From: Hyphomonas sp.
GTDB taxonomy: Bacteria > Pseudomonadota > Alphaproteobacteria > Caulobacterales > Hyphomonadaceae
Reading direction: 5' to 3'
Length of the DNA stretch: 64,000 nucleotides
Assembly (NCBI RefSeq): GCF_013823385.1
Contig: NZ_PNMA01000001.1
Span: 224,135-288,134 of the forward strand
A program made the translations under genes and the position numbers. Positions 38,429 to 48,790 of this stretch are shown here, one piece after another; positions within the stretch are counted from its first letter, which is position 1; the number at the start of each line of letters is the position of its first letter. The notes beneath the pieces were generated by a model. That model was not told where the DNA came from. It made no database searches and worked only from the letters and a program-made list of their open reading frames with translations.

Positions 38429-39229
38429 ATGTCATCCCCTGCGTCAAGAGCGCCAATTACTGCACTCACCGAATGGTGGGGCGCAATGGGCGTGTCTGTT
38501 GACGAGCCTCTGGTGGAGGCTTTGCTGGCTGCGGCGCCTGCCGTTGCGGAAACCCCTGCGGCTGCTCAGCAAGCCGAAGTCCCGGTGGTTCGCCGCCGCG
38601 GCGCCCGCAGCGTTACGGACTGGATTCGCGAGGCTGAACGGGTCGCGGGCGAGTGCGCCACGATGGGCGATCTGGCCCGTGTCCTCGCCGATTTTGGCGG
38701 CAGCCCGCTCAAGGCTAGCTGCGAGAATACCGTGGTGTATGATGGCATTCCCGGCGCCAGCCTGATGGTGATCGGCGAGGGGCCGGGCGCCGAAGAGGAC
38801 CGTCAGGGCAAGCCATTCGTCGGCAAGGCAGGCCAGCTGCTGGACAAGATGCTGGGCGCCATTGGCCGCCACCGCACGGAAAATGCGCTGATTTCCAACG
38901 TCAATTACTGGCGCCCGCCGGGCAACCGGAACCCGGAACTCGACGAACTGGCCGTCTGCCGGCCCTTTGTCGACCGGATGATCGAAATTAATCGCCCGAA
39001 GCTGATCGTTGCCGCAGGTGGTGTTCCTTCGGTCTCTCTGCTGAACAGCCGGGACGGGATCATGAAGCTGCGGGGCAATGAATACACCTACCGCACGCCC
39101 GGCGAATACACCGTGCCGCTGATACCGATGCTCCACCCGGCCTATCTGCTGCGCCGCCCGCAGGACAAGAGCCGCGCCTGGCGCGACCTGCTGCTGATCG
39201 AAAAGCGGCTTGGGGAGCTGGAAGCCTAG
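38429..39229 (+). CDS. Uracil-DNA glycosylase, family 4-like
   Basis: Removes uracil from DNA; 266 residues with a long Ala-rich N-terminal extension (about 1-75). Motif A is VIGEGPGAEEDRQGKPFVGKAGQLLD, motif B near the C-terminus MLHPAYLLRRP. Canonical family 4 enzymes bind [4Fe-4S] through four Cys. Here only the cysteines in KASCENT and LAVCRPF are at likely ligand positions, and the 'CRPP' cysteine is Trp (NYWRPPGNR), so the cluster may be absent. Its stop codon overlaps that of the convergent hemerythrin gene in CTAG. Confidence 0.88.
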   Translation: MSSPASRAPITALTEWWGAMGVSVDEPLVEALLAAAPAVAETPAAAQQAEVPVVRRRGARSVTDWIREAERVAGECATMGDLARVLADFGGSPLKASCENTVVYDGIPGASLMVIGEGPGAEEDRQGKPFVGKAGQLLDKMLGAIGRHRTENALISNVNYWRPPGNRNPELDELAVCRPFVDRMIEINRPKLIVAAGGVPSVSLLNSRDGIMKLRGNEYTYRTPGEYTVPLIPMLHPAYLLRRPQDKSRAWRDLLLIEKRLGELEA

Positions 39230-39702
39230 TCCTCCAGCGCTTCTTCGGCCTTCTTGTCGACCAGCTTGCGCTCCTGCTTCTTCTTCTGCGCGAATTCTGC
39301 CCCGATCTCACCGTTCTTGTCAGGGCCGATCACGTCCTTGGCGACGGGGAAGATGTCTTCTTCCTCTTCGTCGATATGGTGTTCGTAGCGGTCCTTGAGC
39401 GTCTTGAAGCGTGTCAGCCAGCCGGGGGAACTCATATCCATGTCGTTGAGTTCCTGGAGGATCTCGTCGAGCTCATGATGCTCGGCCACCGAATGGCGCC
39501 CCTCGGGCTGGCCATCGGATTTGGCAATCAGGCCGCTGTAGAAAGTCACCTCCTCGGCCGCCGCATGGGCACCGACATCATAATAGAATACCTGCCAAAG
39601 CGTCCGCCGCTCCTCCGAATCGCCGCTGGTTTCCTCCAGCTGCGCCAGCAGTTTGCGGTGTTTGTCATGATCAGACTTCAGTTCTTCATAGATTGTCGCC
39701 AT
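39226..39702 (-). CDS. Hemerythrin HHE domain protein
   Basis: Predicted di-iron, four-helix bundle protein of 158 residues. The metal-ligand His/Glu set is visible: SDHDKHRKLL, HAAAEEVTFY, AEHHELDEIL and YEHHIDEEEEDIFPVA. Such domains bind oxygen, nitric oxide or iron. The tail is very charged (AQKKKQERKLVDKKAEEALED, partly quoted), perhaps disordered. It converges on the UDG gene, sharing a CTAG stop overlap. Its partner is not evident. Confidence 0.9.
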   Translation of the reverse strand: MATIYEELKSDHDKHRKLLAQLEETSGDSEERRTLWQVFYYDVGAHAAAEEVTFYSGLIAKSDGQPEGRHSVAEHHELDEILQELNDMDMSSPGWLTRFKTLKDRYEHHIDEEEEDIFPVAKDVIGPDKNGEIGAEFAQKKKQERKLVDKKAEEALED

Positions 39703-39788
39703 CTGCGGACTCCTTGACTAGATTGCCGAATGAACGCCTCAGCTGGGCTTAACGTTCCGCGTTCTGCGAACTCTCACCGGGAACCCCC

Positions 39789-40421
39789 ATGCCTGCGCCG
39801 CTCTCCATCATCATTCCGGCTCTGAACGCGGCGGCAGACCTGCCGCTTTGCCTGGAAAGCCTGATGCCCGGCCTCGAAGCAGCGCTGATCCGGGAAGTGA
39901 TCGTGGCCGATCAGGGCTCAACCGACGCAACGGTAAAGATTGCCGAAGCCACCGGCGCGCGCGTGATTGCCGCGAAGGTTCAGCCTGTTCAGGCCGGGGT
40001 CAGTGAAGCGCGGGGCGACTGGCTGCTGATCCTGCCGGCGGCCACCGCCCTGTCGCGGGAATGGGCCGAGCGCGCCGGCGACCATATCGACACCCGCCCC
40101 GGCAAGGCGGCCTTCTTCGAGCTGCGCTACCGCTCAGACGACCGCCGCGCCCGCGCCCTGGAAAAAGATGCGGCGCGCTACTCCGAAAAGTTGGGCCAGC
40201 CTCTGCCGGAGCAGGGGCTGTTGCTCTCGCGGCGCCTTTACGGGCAAGTGTCGGGCGGCAGCGGCAGCCTTGTCCGCGCGCTGGGCAAGGATCGCCTCTT
40301 CCAGCTGAACGCGCAGGCGCGGGCCTCGGCGGCGGATCTGGAACATTCCGGCTGGAAGCGGCCCCGGCCCTCGGGCGGCGGATATTGGCGCACCCTGTTT
40401 GCGGCGAAAGGAAAAGCCTGA
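39789..40421 (+). CDS. Small family-2-like glycosyltransferase
   Basis: Nucleotide-sugar-dependent transferase fold, 210 residues, shorter than most. PLSIIIPALNAAADLPLCLESL is the GT2 start and VIVADQGSTDATVKIAE contains the first Asp pair position. In place of the usual DADD metal site, the strand end reads LLILPAATALS, lacking the DxD. The remainder (RYSEKLGQPLPEQGLLLSRRLY) fits the small GT2 group with short C-terminal domains. Catalysis is therefore uncertain. The next gene begins in an overlapping TGATG. Confidence 0.75.
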   Translation: MPAPLSIIIPALNAAADLPLCLESLMPGLEAALIREVIVADQGSTDATVKIAEATGARVIAAKVQPVQAGVSEARGDWLLILPAATALSREWAERAGDHIDTRPGKAAFFELRYRSDDRRARALEKDAARYSEKLGQPLPEQGLLLSRRLYGQVSGGSGSLVRALGKDRLFQLNAQARASAADLEHSGWKRPRPSGGGYWRTLFAAKGKA

Positions 40422-40723
40422 TGAGCGACCCGGAAAAATCCATCGAGCTGTTTCGTCAGGATGGGGAGGAATTCCGCTCCGTGCGCGCTTCGCTCCGGAA
40501 CGGCGAATTCGTCATCGATACGCAGGACATGGGCAAGAGCGTCGAGGAATTCTGGGGCGACAGCGATTACGAATTCTGGACCATCGTGCCGAAGGAAGCC
40601 TGGGGGCAGCTGCTGATGGCGCTGTCCATCGAATTCCTCGCCAATGATCCTTCGGCCACCGACCGGCTGCGCGACATCTGCCTCACCCACGGCGTGCCCC
40701 ACAGATGGGACCGCTGGGTCTAG
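40421..40723 (+). CDS. Small hypothetical protein
   Basis: Unrecognised soluble protein of 100 residues, acidic, without signal or membrane segment. Notable are several Trp/Phe (EEFWGDSDYEFWTIVPKEAW) and a conserved-looking end (LTHGVPHRWDRWV). It starts in an overlap with the glycosyltransferase stop (TGATG), so the two are co-translated. Its stop overlaps the convergent lipoprotein gene's stop in CTAG. No function can be assigned. Confidence 0.78.
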   Translation: MSDPEKSIELFRQDGEEFRSVRASLRNGEFVIDTQDMGKSVEEFWGDSDYEFWTIVPKEAWGQLLMALSIEFLANDPSATDRLRDICLTHGVPHRWDRWV

Positions 40724-41265
40724 CGGGCCTGCGCCCACCAGGCATTACTGGCAAAATCTTCGGCATGGCGCGTGCGCAGATATTCGGCGAAGGCGTCAAT
40801 ATCCGTCACAAGGCAGCCATAGGGACCATCCTTTTCAAGGCCATACCGGATGAGCTGTGAAGCGCTCGCCTGGCTGCAATCGGGCACGGCGACTTCATAT
40901 TCCCGCACGCCAAGGTCGGTATCCTTGAGCTTGCGCGCCACCACATAGCCCCAGGCCTGTTTATCGTCCTCACCGGAAAGATCGGCCTCGCCGAGCCAGA
41001 TCGTTTCCCCGCCGGCTTTCATCAGGGGGCGAAAGCGCACGGCAATGGGCTTTTCGTCCGCGCCATCTTCAGGGTTGGGCAGGATCAGATAAACATCCTC
41101 CTGAAGGGTTGTCTGGTGACAGGGCTCATCCGCATCCAGACAGAAGGTCAGTGGGCCGTCATGGATGTAGACCCCTTCGCCGATCAGCGGTTTGTCTGAA
41201 AGGAAACATCCGCTGAGCAGCAAGGCGGCACAGCCGGCCACAAAAACCCTGAATATGCTGAACAT
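40720..41265 (-). CDS. Hypothetical lipoprotein
   Basis: Predicted lipoprotein of 181 residues: MFSIFRVFVAGCAALLLSGC ends in a lipobox (LLSGC, Cys20), followed by a beta-rich mature domain (GEGVYIHDGPLTFCLD, YLILPNPEDG, WGYVVARKL). Three further Cys could form disulfides. The open frame begins 34 codons upstream, but the ATG at the signal peptide is preferred. It diverges from the radical SAM gene and converges with the 100-residue gene. Confidence 0.78.
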   Translation of the reverse strand: MFSIFRVFVAGCAALLLSGCFLSDKPLIGEGVYIHDGPLTFCLDADEPCHQTTLQEDVYLILPNPEDGADEKPIAVRFRPLMKAGGETIWLGEADLSGEDDKQAWGYVVARKLKDTDLGVREYEVAVPDCSQASASQLIRYGLEKDGPYGCLVTDIDAFAEYLRTRHAEDFASNAWWAQAR

Positions 41266-41431
41266 GAAAAGCGCGTCCCTGTTTGAAGGTTCAGTGTCGG
41301 CTTTTATTCCGGCAAAACAAAGGCCCTTCCTGACGCCGGGGTGGAGCGTGTCCATCCCCGAAGACAAATCCCACAGGAAGTGATTTCAAAAGTTCTTGAT
41401 TTGTTCTTTTTTCTCTGGCTTTGTGGCGGGC

Positions 41432-42565
41432 ATGCGTACGGGACAGAAACTGAAGAAATCAGGACGGGTCACGCTTCTCGACACAACGGGCGTGGCGGAG
41501 CGTTTCGAGCATAGGGGGCGTGGCGCCATCTCGAATCAGACCGGACGGTATGAACGGGAAACGCGCCACGCCTTTGACGATGGCTGGGACACGATAGAGG
41601 ACGGGGCAGAGCGGCTCGACACGCAGGTGTTTGATGAGGTCGCCCGCACGATCATCACCTTTAACAAGTCGCCGGATATTTCGTTTGACCGGACGGTGAA
41701 CCCCTATCGCGGCTGCGAGCATGGCTGCATCTATTGCTTTGCCCGGCCCACCCATGCCTGGTCTGGCCTTTCGGCGGGGCTGGACTTTGAAAGCAAGCTG
41801 TTCCGGAAGACCAATGCGGTGGAGCTGCTGGTGCGCGAGCTGGCACGCCCCGGATATGTCGTCCGCCCGATTGCGCTGGGCATGAATACCGATGCCTACC
41901 AGCCGATCGAGCGCGAGCAGCGCCTCACCCGCCAGCTTCTGGAAGTTCTCTCGGCACACAACCATCCCGTCAGCCTGCTGACGAAATCAGCCCTGATCCA
42001 GCGCGACATCGATATTCTGGCACCCATGGCGGAGAAGGGGCTGACACGGGTGGGCGTGTCGATCACCACGATGGACCGCAAGCTCGCCCGCAAGATGGAG
42101 CCGCGCGCGGCCACACCGGAACGCCGGCTGGAAACGGTGAAGGCCCTCTCCGAAGCGGGTATTCCCGTCGCTGTGATGACAGCGCCGGTCATCCCCGGCC
42201 TCAACGATCACGAGATCGAAACCCTGATCCAGGCCGCTGCCGATCATGGCGCGCGGGGCGTGGGCTATGTCGTGCTGAGGCTGCCTTTCGAGATCAAGGA
42301 TCTCTTCCATGAATGGCTGGCAGAGCATGCGCCAGACCGCGCCGCGCGCGTCATCAACACGCTGCGGGAGATGCGCGGCGGCAAGGATTATGACGCCAAA
42401 TGGTTCGAGCGCGGCTCGGGGCGTGGGCCGGTGGCGGAGCTGATCCGTCACCGCTTTGTCCGCGCGGCGGCCCGGCTGGGGCTCAACCAGCCAAGGCCGC
42501 CCCTGCGGACCGATCTTTTCCGCCCGCCCGGCCCCGGCGGCAGGCAGCTGAGCCTTGATTTCTAG
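41432..42565 (+). CDS. PA0069-family radical SAM protein
   Basis: Radical SAM enzyme, 377 residues. The cluster motif is Cys95-x3-Cys99-x2-Cys102 in YRGCEHGCIYCFARPTH. The N-terminal RGRGAISN-x-GRYE segment and SFDRTVNPYRG are typical of the family related to spore-photoproduct-lyase-like enzymes; its substrate is unknown. NTDAYQPIE and VGVSITTMD follow as barrel strands. I chose ATG 41432 (MRTGQK) over a TTG 12 codons upstream because the upstream part is hydrophobic and family-unlike. Its stop overlaps the transporter gene's stop in CTAG. Confidence 0.92.
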   Translation: MRTGQKLKKSGRVTLLDTTGVAERFEHRGRGAISNQTGRYERETRHAFDDGWDTIEDGAERLDTQVFDEVARTIITFNKSPDISFDRTVNPYRGCEHGCIYCFARPTHAWSGLSAGLDFESKLFRKTNAVELLVRELARPGYVVRPIALGMNTDAYQPIEREQRLTRQLLEVLSAHNHPVSLLTKSALIQRDIDILAPMAEKGLTRVGVSITTMDRKLARKMEPRAATPERRLETVKALSEAGIPVAVMTAPVIPGLNDHEIETLIQAAADHGARGVGYVVLRLPFEIKDLFHEWLAEHAPDRAARVINTLREMRGGKDYDAKWFERGSGRGPVAELIRHRFVRAAARLGLNQPRPPLRTDLFRPPGPGGRQLSLDF

Positions 42566-44196
42566 GCGTCCTCAGGCGGCGCGGTGTCCACCCGGCCCGA
42601 AGCAATCGGTGCCCAGGTGCACAGGCGCCGCTCTGCCTTGAGGGCGGCCTCTGCCACGCGCCGCATCCGCCGTGCCCGCAGCAGCGCGGCTTCCATCGCG
42701 TCGACATTGATACGCCCGGCCGCGGCGCTGGCCAGCAGATCTTTCTTGATCTGTTCATACGCCTCATCAACCTCATCCATTTCTGAATCGAATTCGGTCT
42801 TGAAGGCGTCGGGGTCGCCGGAATTTGTCTCGAGCGCGGCCAGGATACCCGCCCGCAGCCGGTCCCAGGCCGGGCCGGTGATGAGGCTTCCCGGCGGCTG
42901 GGGGCCTTGTGAAATGGCGGCGGCCTCGGCCACCGTCTCCTCCACATGATGGATGGAGCGGATCAGGTCCGGCAGGGCGTTGACCACATCGGAAGGCAGG
43001 GGCTGGCGGCTGAGGTCGGCGATGAAGTCCCGGATGGACTGGCCAAGCGCCAGGATGCCGGCATCGCCATTCTCGTTGAAGGGTCTTCTCGCTGCAGGCG
43101 CCAGGCGGGCTTCGGTGCGCGCGAAGGCGAGCGTCATCATCCGCTGGATTTCCAGAACCAGGCCGCGCAGGGCCAGTGCAGGCACCGCCGCCAGCGTCGG
43201 GTCCAGATGCGCCGGGCGCCCGATGCTTTCCTCCGGGGCGACATAGCGCTGCTGCAGCCAGTCAACCAGACGGTTGGCGAAGGGCCAGATCAGCAGCACG
43301 CCCAGCACGTTCAGCAGGGTGTTGAAGATCGCCAGCGTCAGCGGCTCATCCTTGCTGTCCGCCAGAAGGATATCGGCAAGCCAGTGGCTGGCCGCGACCA
43401 GGGGGTAGAGGAGCAGGAAGGCGGCAACGCCGGAATAGATGTTGAACACGATATGGGAGAGGGCCACGCGCTTGGCTGCCGGCGTGGCGCCGGCCGAGGC
43501 GAAAACGGCCGTTGTGGTCGTGCCGATATTGGCGCCGATGATGCCGGCGGCGGCCAGTTCCAGCGGCAGCCCGCCCCCGGCTGTGGCGGTCAGGATGATG
43601 GCGATGGCGGCGCTTGAGGATTGCGCCAGTGCGGCCAGCACCATCCCGAAGACGAGAAACGCGAAGGGCGCAAAAAATCCTGCCCGTGAAAGATCCAGCG
43701 TCTCGAACCAGGGTAGCAGCGTATCAAACGCGCCCTTCAGAATGCTGATGCCGAGGAAGAAAAGGCCAAACCCGGCGAGCGCCTGGCCAGATCCTGAAAC
43801 GCGGGGGCGCTTCGTGCCCAGCATCTGCGCCAGAACCCCGACGCCGATGATCGGCAGGGCAAAGGCGCCGATGTCGAGTTTCAGGCCAACCAGTGCCACC
43901 AGCCAGGCCGTCATCGTGGTGCCGATATTGCCGCCGAAAATCACCCATACGGCGTGGCGAAGCGTCAGCAGCCCGGCATTCACGAAGCCGATGGTGGCAA
44001 CGGTTACGGCGCTGGATGACTGGACGAGGCCCGTCAGCAGCGCCCCGGAGATGAGCCCGCGCGCCGGTGTGCGCGTCCAGTTCCGCAGGATGGCGCGCAG
44101 GCCGTCCCCGGCGGCCAGCTTCAGCCCTTCTGTCAGCATCGACATGCCCAGCAGGAAGAGGCCAATCCCGCCCAGCAGTTCCAGCGCCAGCATCAT
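42562..44196 (-). CDS. Na/Pi cotransporter family protein
   Basis: Inner-membrane phosphate/sodium symporter-like protein of 544 residues. Two inverted-repeat cores carry the hallmark GLVQSSSAVTVATIG and ALAQSSSAAIAIILT, each preceded by a helical hairpin, with GGNIGTTMT and GANIGTTTTA as matched elements. The C-terminal third (from about 340) is a PhoU-like helical bundle with charged residues. In relatives such proteins may move phosphate out or in. Either of the adjacent methionines may be the start. Convergent with the radical SAM gene (shared CTAG). Confidence 0.93.
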   Translation of the reverse strand: MMLALELLGGIGLFLLGMSMLTEGLKLAAGDGLRAILRNWTRTPARGLISGALLTGLVQSSSAVTVATIGFVNAGLLTLRHAVWVIFGGNIGTTMTAWLVALVGLKLDIGAFALPIIGVGVLAQMLGTKRPRVSGSGQALAGFGLFFLGISILKGAFDTLLPWFETLDLSRAGFFAPFAFLVFGMVLAALAQSSSAAIAIILTATAGGGLPLELAAAGIIGANIGTTTTAVFASAGATPAAKRVALSHIVFNIYSGVAAFLLLYPLVAASHWLADILLADSKDEPLTLAIFNTLLNVLGVLLIWPFANRLVDWLQQRYVAPEESIGRPAHLDPTLAAVPALALRGLVLEIQRMMTLAFARTEARLAPAARRPFNENGDAGILALGQSIRDFIADLSRQPLPSDVVNALPDLIRSIHHVEETVAEAAAISQGPQPPGSLITGPAWDRLRAGILAALETNSGDPDAFKTEFDSEMDEVDEAYEQIKKDLLASAAAGRINVDAMEAALLRARRMRRVAEAALKAERRLCTWAPIASGRVDTAPPEDA

Positions 44197-44253
44197 CGCA
44201 AATCCACTCCTCGCGCGTCGCCGGTGACACGCTTTTGTAACCGCTGACCCTAA

Positions 44254-45486
<1,233 letters not shown>

Positions 45487-45496
45487 GACCGTCCGT

Positions 45497-46861
45497 TCAC
45501 GAATAGCTTGTCAGGATTTCGTCCAGGGCGCGCTCAAGATCCTTGAGCGTCGCCACATGGCTCATCTGCTTGCAATAGGGCGCATAGCGCGGGATGACGC
45601 TGTCGCCCGTGCCCCAGAGGCCGGGCCCTTCGGGGTTCAGCCAGATCGTCTGCTTCGCCCGGCCGGCAAAGCCGCTGAAGAGGTCGAGCCGCGGATCGCC
45701 ATAGTTTGAGCGCCCGTCGCCCAGGACCAGAATGGTCGTGCGGCGGTCGATCACGGTTTCGTGGTCTGTCTTGAAGTCAGACCAGGCCTGGCCATAGCTC
45801 GTCGAGCCGAGGCCAAATTCGCGCAGGATCTTCTTCATCGCGCCATCGAATTCGTTCTCTTCCAGGATGCCGCTGACATCCCCCAGCCGGTAGGAGAAGG
45901 CGTAGGCATGAAGGTCGGGGATCACTTCCTTCAGCGAATAGAGCAGCAACAGCAGGAAACGCACATAGGCCGCGACTGATCCGGATACGTCGCAAATGGC
46001 AACGATCTTTGGGCGGTCCTTTTTCTTCTGCCGCCAGATCACATTGAACGGCACGCCGTCATAGCCCGCATTGGCGCGCATCGTGCGGCGCACATCCAGA
46101 ATGCCGCGCGAGGTCTTCTTCCGCCGCCGCGAATGCTTCACGGCAAGGCGCTTGGCGATCTTCGCGATCAGCAGCTTCATGCGCGCCATGTCATGGGCTT
46201 CCAGCGCGGTCAGGCGCTTGGTGGCGGCCACCTCATCGCGGAATTTCTCGGTCTCGCCCGCGCCGAACACTTCAAACGCCCGCTCGGCCCGCTCGCGCGC
46301 CGCCATCGTCAGGGCCCGGCGGGCATCGATCATGCGTTGGGCGTCGGCATCCGCCTCTGCGCCCGAACGCTGCAACGCCTCCAGGAGCCGCGCCTGCAAC
46401 GCCTCGCCGCCCATCGCGCGCACCATCTGCTGGGCGTAATAGGCCGTCTGCGTTGAAAAGCGGATGTCGTTGAGGCCGGCGGCCTCGGCCGCCCGCTCCA
46501 CGGCGGTGGCCAGCGCCTGTTCATTTCCGGGCTGAGTCAGCGCGATCATCTGTTCGGCGGCGTCGGCTGCGTCTTGCCCGCCGCTTTCGCCGTCCTCGGA
46601 GCTATCCTCGCGCTCGCCGGCTTCGCTCTGCGCGCTGCTGCGCTGGTTGCTGGCCGCAAAATAAAGATCGAACAGCTTGTCGTGAACGTCCTTTTCCGCT
46701 TCGGATTTTGCCAGCACGCAGGCGAGCGAATCCTTCAGCAGTGCCCGGTCGCCATAGCCGATCATCGCCACGGTGCGCGCGGCATCCAATGCTTCGCCGG
46801 TCGAGACCTTCACATCGGCAGACCTCAGTGCCCGGATGAAGTTGGAGATCTGGCGCTCCAT
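45497..46861 (-). CDS. CoxE-like VWA domain protein
   Basis: Protein of 454 residues. The N-terminal half is helical and charged (ISNFIRALRSADVKVSTGEALDAA at the start is the COG3552 pattern). An acidic linker (EREDSSEDGESGGQDAADAA) follows. The C-terminal VWA domain has the MIDAS metal motif CDVSGSV near residue 290, then STSYGQAWSDF and ILVLGDGRSNYGDPR. With its MoxR partner it probably forms a chaperone complex inserting a metal or remodelling a protein target. The MoxR-type ATPase gene lies 12 bases upstream on the same strand. Confidence 0.92.
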   Translation of the reverse strand: MERQISNFIRALRSADVKVSTGEALDAARTVAMIGYGDRALLKDSLACVLAKSEAEKDVHDKLFDLYFAASNQRSSAQSEAGEREDSSEDGESGGQDAADAAEQMIALTQPGNEQALATAVERAAEAAGLNDIRFSTQTAYYAQQMVRAMGGEALQARLLEALQRSGAEADADAQRMIDARRALTMAARERAERAFEVFGAGETEKFRDEVAATKRLTALEAHDMARMKLLIAKIAKRLAVKHSRRRKKTSRGILDVRRTMRANAGYDGVPFNVIWRQKKKDRPKIVAICDVSGSVAAYVRFLLLLLYSLKEVIPDLHAYAFSYRLGDVSGILEENEFDGAMKKILREFGLGSTSYGQAWSDFKTDHETVIDRRTTILVLGDGRSNYGDPRLDLFSGFAGRAKQTIWLNPEGPGLWGTGDSVIPRYAPYCKQMSHVATLKDLERALDEILTSYS

Positions 46862-46873
46862 GCGCGCGCCGCC

Positions 46874-47866
46874 TTATCCGAGGTCCGGATAGCCGGAAGC
46901 CGTCCGCCCGCCCGAATCCGTGCCAATCGCCTCGCGCACCATCCTGGGGATATGCGGAGAGATCGCCGCAATGTCGCTCTCATGCTTGAGCAGCACATTC
47001 AGCGTATCGCGCACGAACTGTTCGTCGAGGCTGCTGGAATGGAGCAATAGCAGCGTGCGGGCCCAGTCCACCGTCTCGGCAATCGAAGGGCGCTTCTTGA
47101 TATCGGCCTCACGGACGGACTGAACAAAGCGGACCAGCTGGTTGAGCAGCGTATCGGAAATCCCGTCCACACGCGCGCGAACAATCCTCTGTTCACGCAC
47201 ATGATCGGGAAAGCCGATATGCAGGTGCAGGCAGCGCCGCTTCAGCGCGTCGCCCAGCTCGCGGACATTGTTGGAGGTGAGGATCACGATCGGCGGCACC
47301 TTCGCCCGGATCGTGCCAATCTCGGGCACCGAGACCTGATAGTCCGACAGCACTTCCAGCAGGAACGCCTCGAATGCCTCGTCGGACTTATCGATCTCGT
47401 CGATCAGCAGGATCGAGCCCTTGTCCTGCTGCATGGCGTTCAGCAGCGGGCGCGCTTCCAGGAATTGCGGCGAGAAGAACAGGTCTTCAAAGTCGGCGAG
47501 CTTGCCGAGCGATTTGGAGAGATTGTCCGCCTCGCCGATCAGCTCGTTCAGCTTCTCTTTCAGGATCTGCGTGTAGAGGAGCTGCTTGCCATATTTCCAC
47601 TCATACAGCGCCTTGCCTTCATCGAGGCCCTCATAACACTGCAGGCGGATGATCGGCAGGTCGAGCCAGCGGCCGAGCGAGGCGGCCAGGTCTGTCTTGC
47701 CCACGCCCGCAGGGCCTTCGATCAGGATCGGCTTGCGCAGGCCATGGGCGAGGTAAACGGCGGTGGAAATCTGCGCCGTGGAAATATAGCCCACCTCGGC
47801 GAGCCCTGCGGTAATCGCCTCGATCGAGGTCAGCGGCTCGTAGCCGGAAGTCATGTCTTTTGCCAT
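46874..47866 (-). CDS. MoxR-family AAA ATPase
   Basis: AAA+ chaperone of 330 residues. Walker A is IEGPAGVGKTDL at 49-60, the lid preceding motif LQCYEGLDEGKALYEW is typical of the MoxR/CoxD group, Walker B is ILLIDEIDKSD, sensor 1 ILTSNNVREL and the arginine-finger region LKRRCLHLHI. Paired with the CoxE-like VWA protein 12 bases downstream, as in many genomes. No obvious client gene is adjacent. The ATG choice among two close methionines is uncertain by four codons. Confidence 0.93.
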   Translation of the reverse strand: MAKDMTSGYEPLTSIEAITAGLAEVGYISTAQISTAVYLAHGLRKPILIEGPAGVGKTDLAASLGRWLDLPIIRLQCYEGLDEGKALYEWKYGKQLLYTQILKEKLNELIGEADNLSKSLGKLADFEDLFFSPQFLEARPLLNAMQQDKGSILLIDEIDKSDEAFEAFLLEVLSDYQVSVPEIGTIRAKVPPIVILTSNNVRELGDALKRRCLHLHIGFPDHVREQRIVRARVDGISDTLLNQLVRFVQSVREADIKKRPSIAETVDWARTLLLLHSSSLDEQFVRDTLNVLLKHESDIAAISPHIPRMVREAIGTDSGGRTASGYPDLG

Positions 47867-47930
47867 GCCAAAGGGGTAGGGGGCAGGGCGGAGACTGGCA
47901 AGCACTCACGCTAGGGTAAGGCCTCGCCGC

Positions 47931-48722
47931 TCAGCCCAGCACCGAAGACGCCCATATCCGCAGCGGGTTTTCCGGATCCGACAGCAGCCGCGCCACCATG
48001 GCAAAGCATATGATCACCAGCAGCGGCCGGATCAGGCGCGGGCCAAACCGCATCGCGGCTTTCGAGCCAAGCCAGCCGCCCAGCACCTGGCCGGTCGCCA
48101 TCGTCAGGCCGAGCGCCCAGAGTACCTGCCCTCCCAGCGCAAACACCGCGACCGAGACGACATTGCTGGCAAGGTTCAGCGCCTTGGTGTGCGCCGTGGC
48201 CCGCGTCAGGCCCATCCCCAGCAGCGTCACCAGGCTGAGGGCAAAGAACGAGCCGGTGCCGGGCCCAAAGAAGCCGTCATAGAAGCCGATCCCGCCAGCG
48301 ACGCTGCTATAGGCCAGGGGCGTCATCCGGGCGTGCGCGTCCTCATCGCTCGCCTTCGGGCCGAACAGGAAATAGAGCGCAATCGCCACCAGGAGGCCCG
48401 GCAGCACCACCATCAGCCAGCTGCTGTCGACTACCAGCACGGCGGCGGTGCCGAGCCCGGCGCCAATGAACGTCGCGATCAGGGGCCACAGGATCAGGGC
48501 AAAGTTGATCCGGCCCGCTTTCCAATAGCTCCAGGTGGCCATGGCCGTGCCGAAACTGCTCTGCACCTTGTTGGTCGCCAGCGCCGAGAACGGGTTGATG
48601 CCTGCGGCCAGTAGCGCGGGAAGGGTAATCAGCCCGCCGCCCCCGGCAATGGCGTCGATGAAGCCGGCCGCAACGGCGGCCACTACGAGAAAAGCAATCA
48701 GTTCAGGCGCAAGCTCGATCAT
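47931..48722 (-). CDS. TauE/SafE-family sulfite or sulfonate exporter
   Basis: Inner-membrane protein of 263 residues with about eight helices, of the TSUP family that exports sulfite/organosulfonates or related anions. The first half has AGFIDAIAGGGGLITLPALLAAG (the family's GGGGG-type turn, in part) and the second the repeated FYDGFFGPGTGSFFALSL; ATNKVQSSFGTAMA is also typical. Substrate unknown. It stands between the MoxR gene and divergent priA. Confidence 0.9.
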   Translation of the reverse strand: MIELAPELIAFLVVAAVAAGFIDAIAGGGGLITLPALLAAGINPFSALATNKVQSSFGTAMATWSYWKAGRINFALILWPLIATFIGAGLGTAAVLVVDSSWLMVVLPGLLVAIALYFLFGPKASDEDAHARMTPLAYSSVAGGIGFYDGFFGPGTGSFFALSLVTLLGMGLTRATAHTKALNLASNVVSVAVFALGGQVLWALGLTMATGQVLGGWLGSKAAMRFGPRLIRPLLVIICFAMVARLLSDPENPLRIWASSVLG

Positions 48723-48790
48723 CCGGGCGCCTTAGACGGAGTGCCGGTTCTGATCCAGTGCAAGTTGGCGCGCCCCGGTGCGCAGACGGG

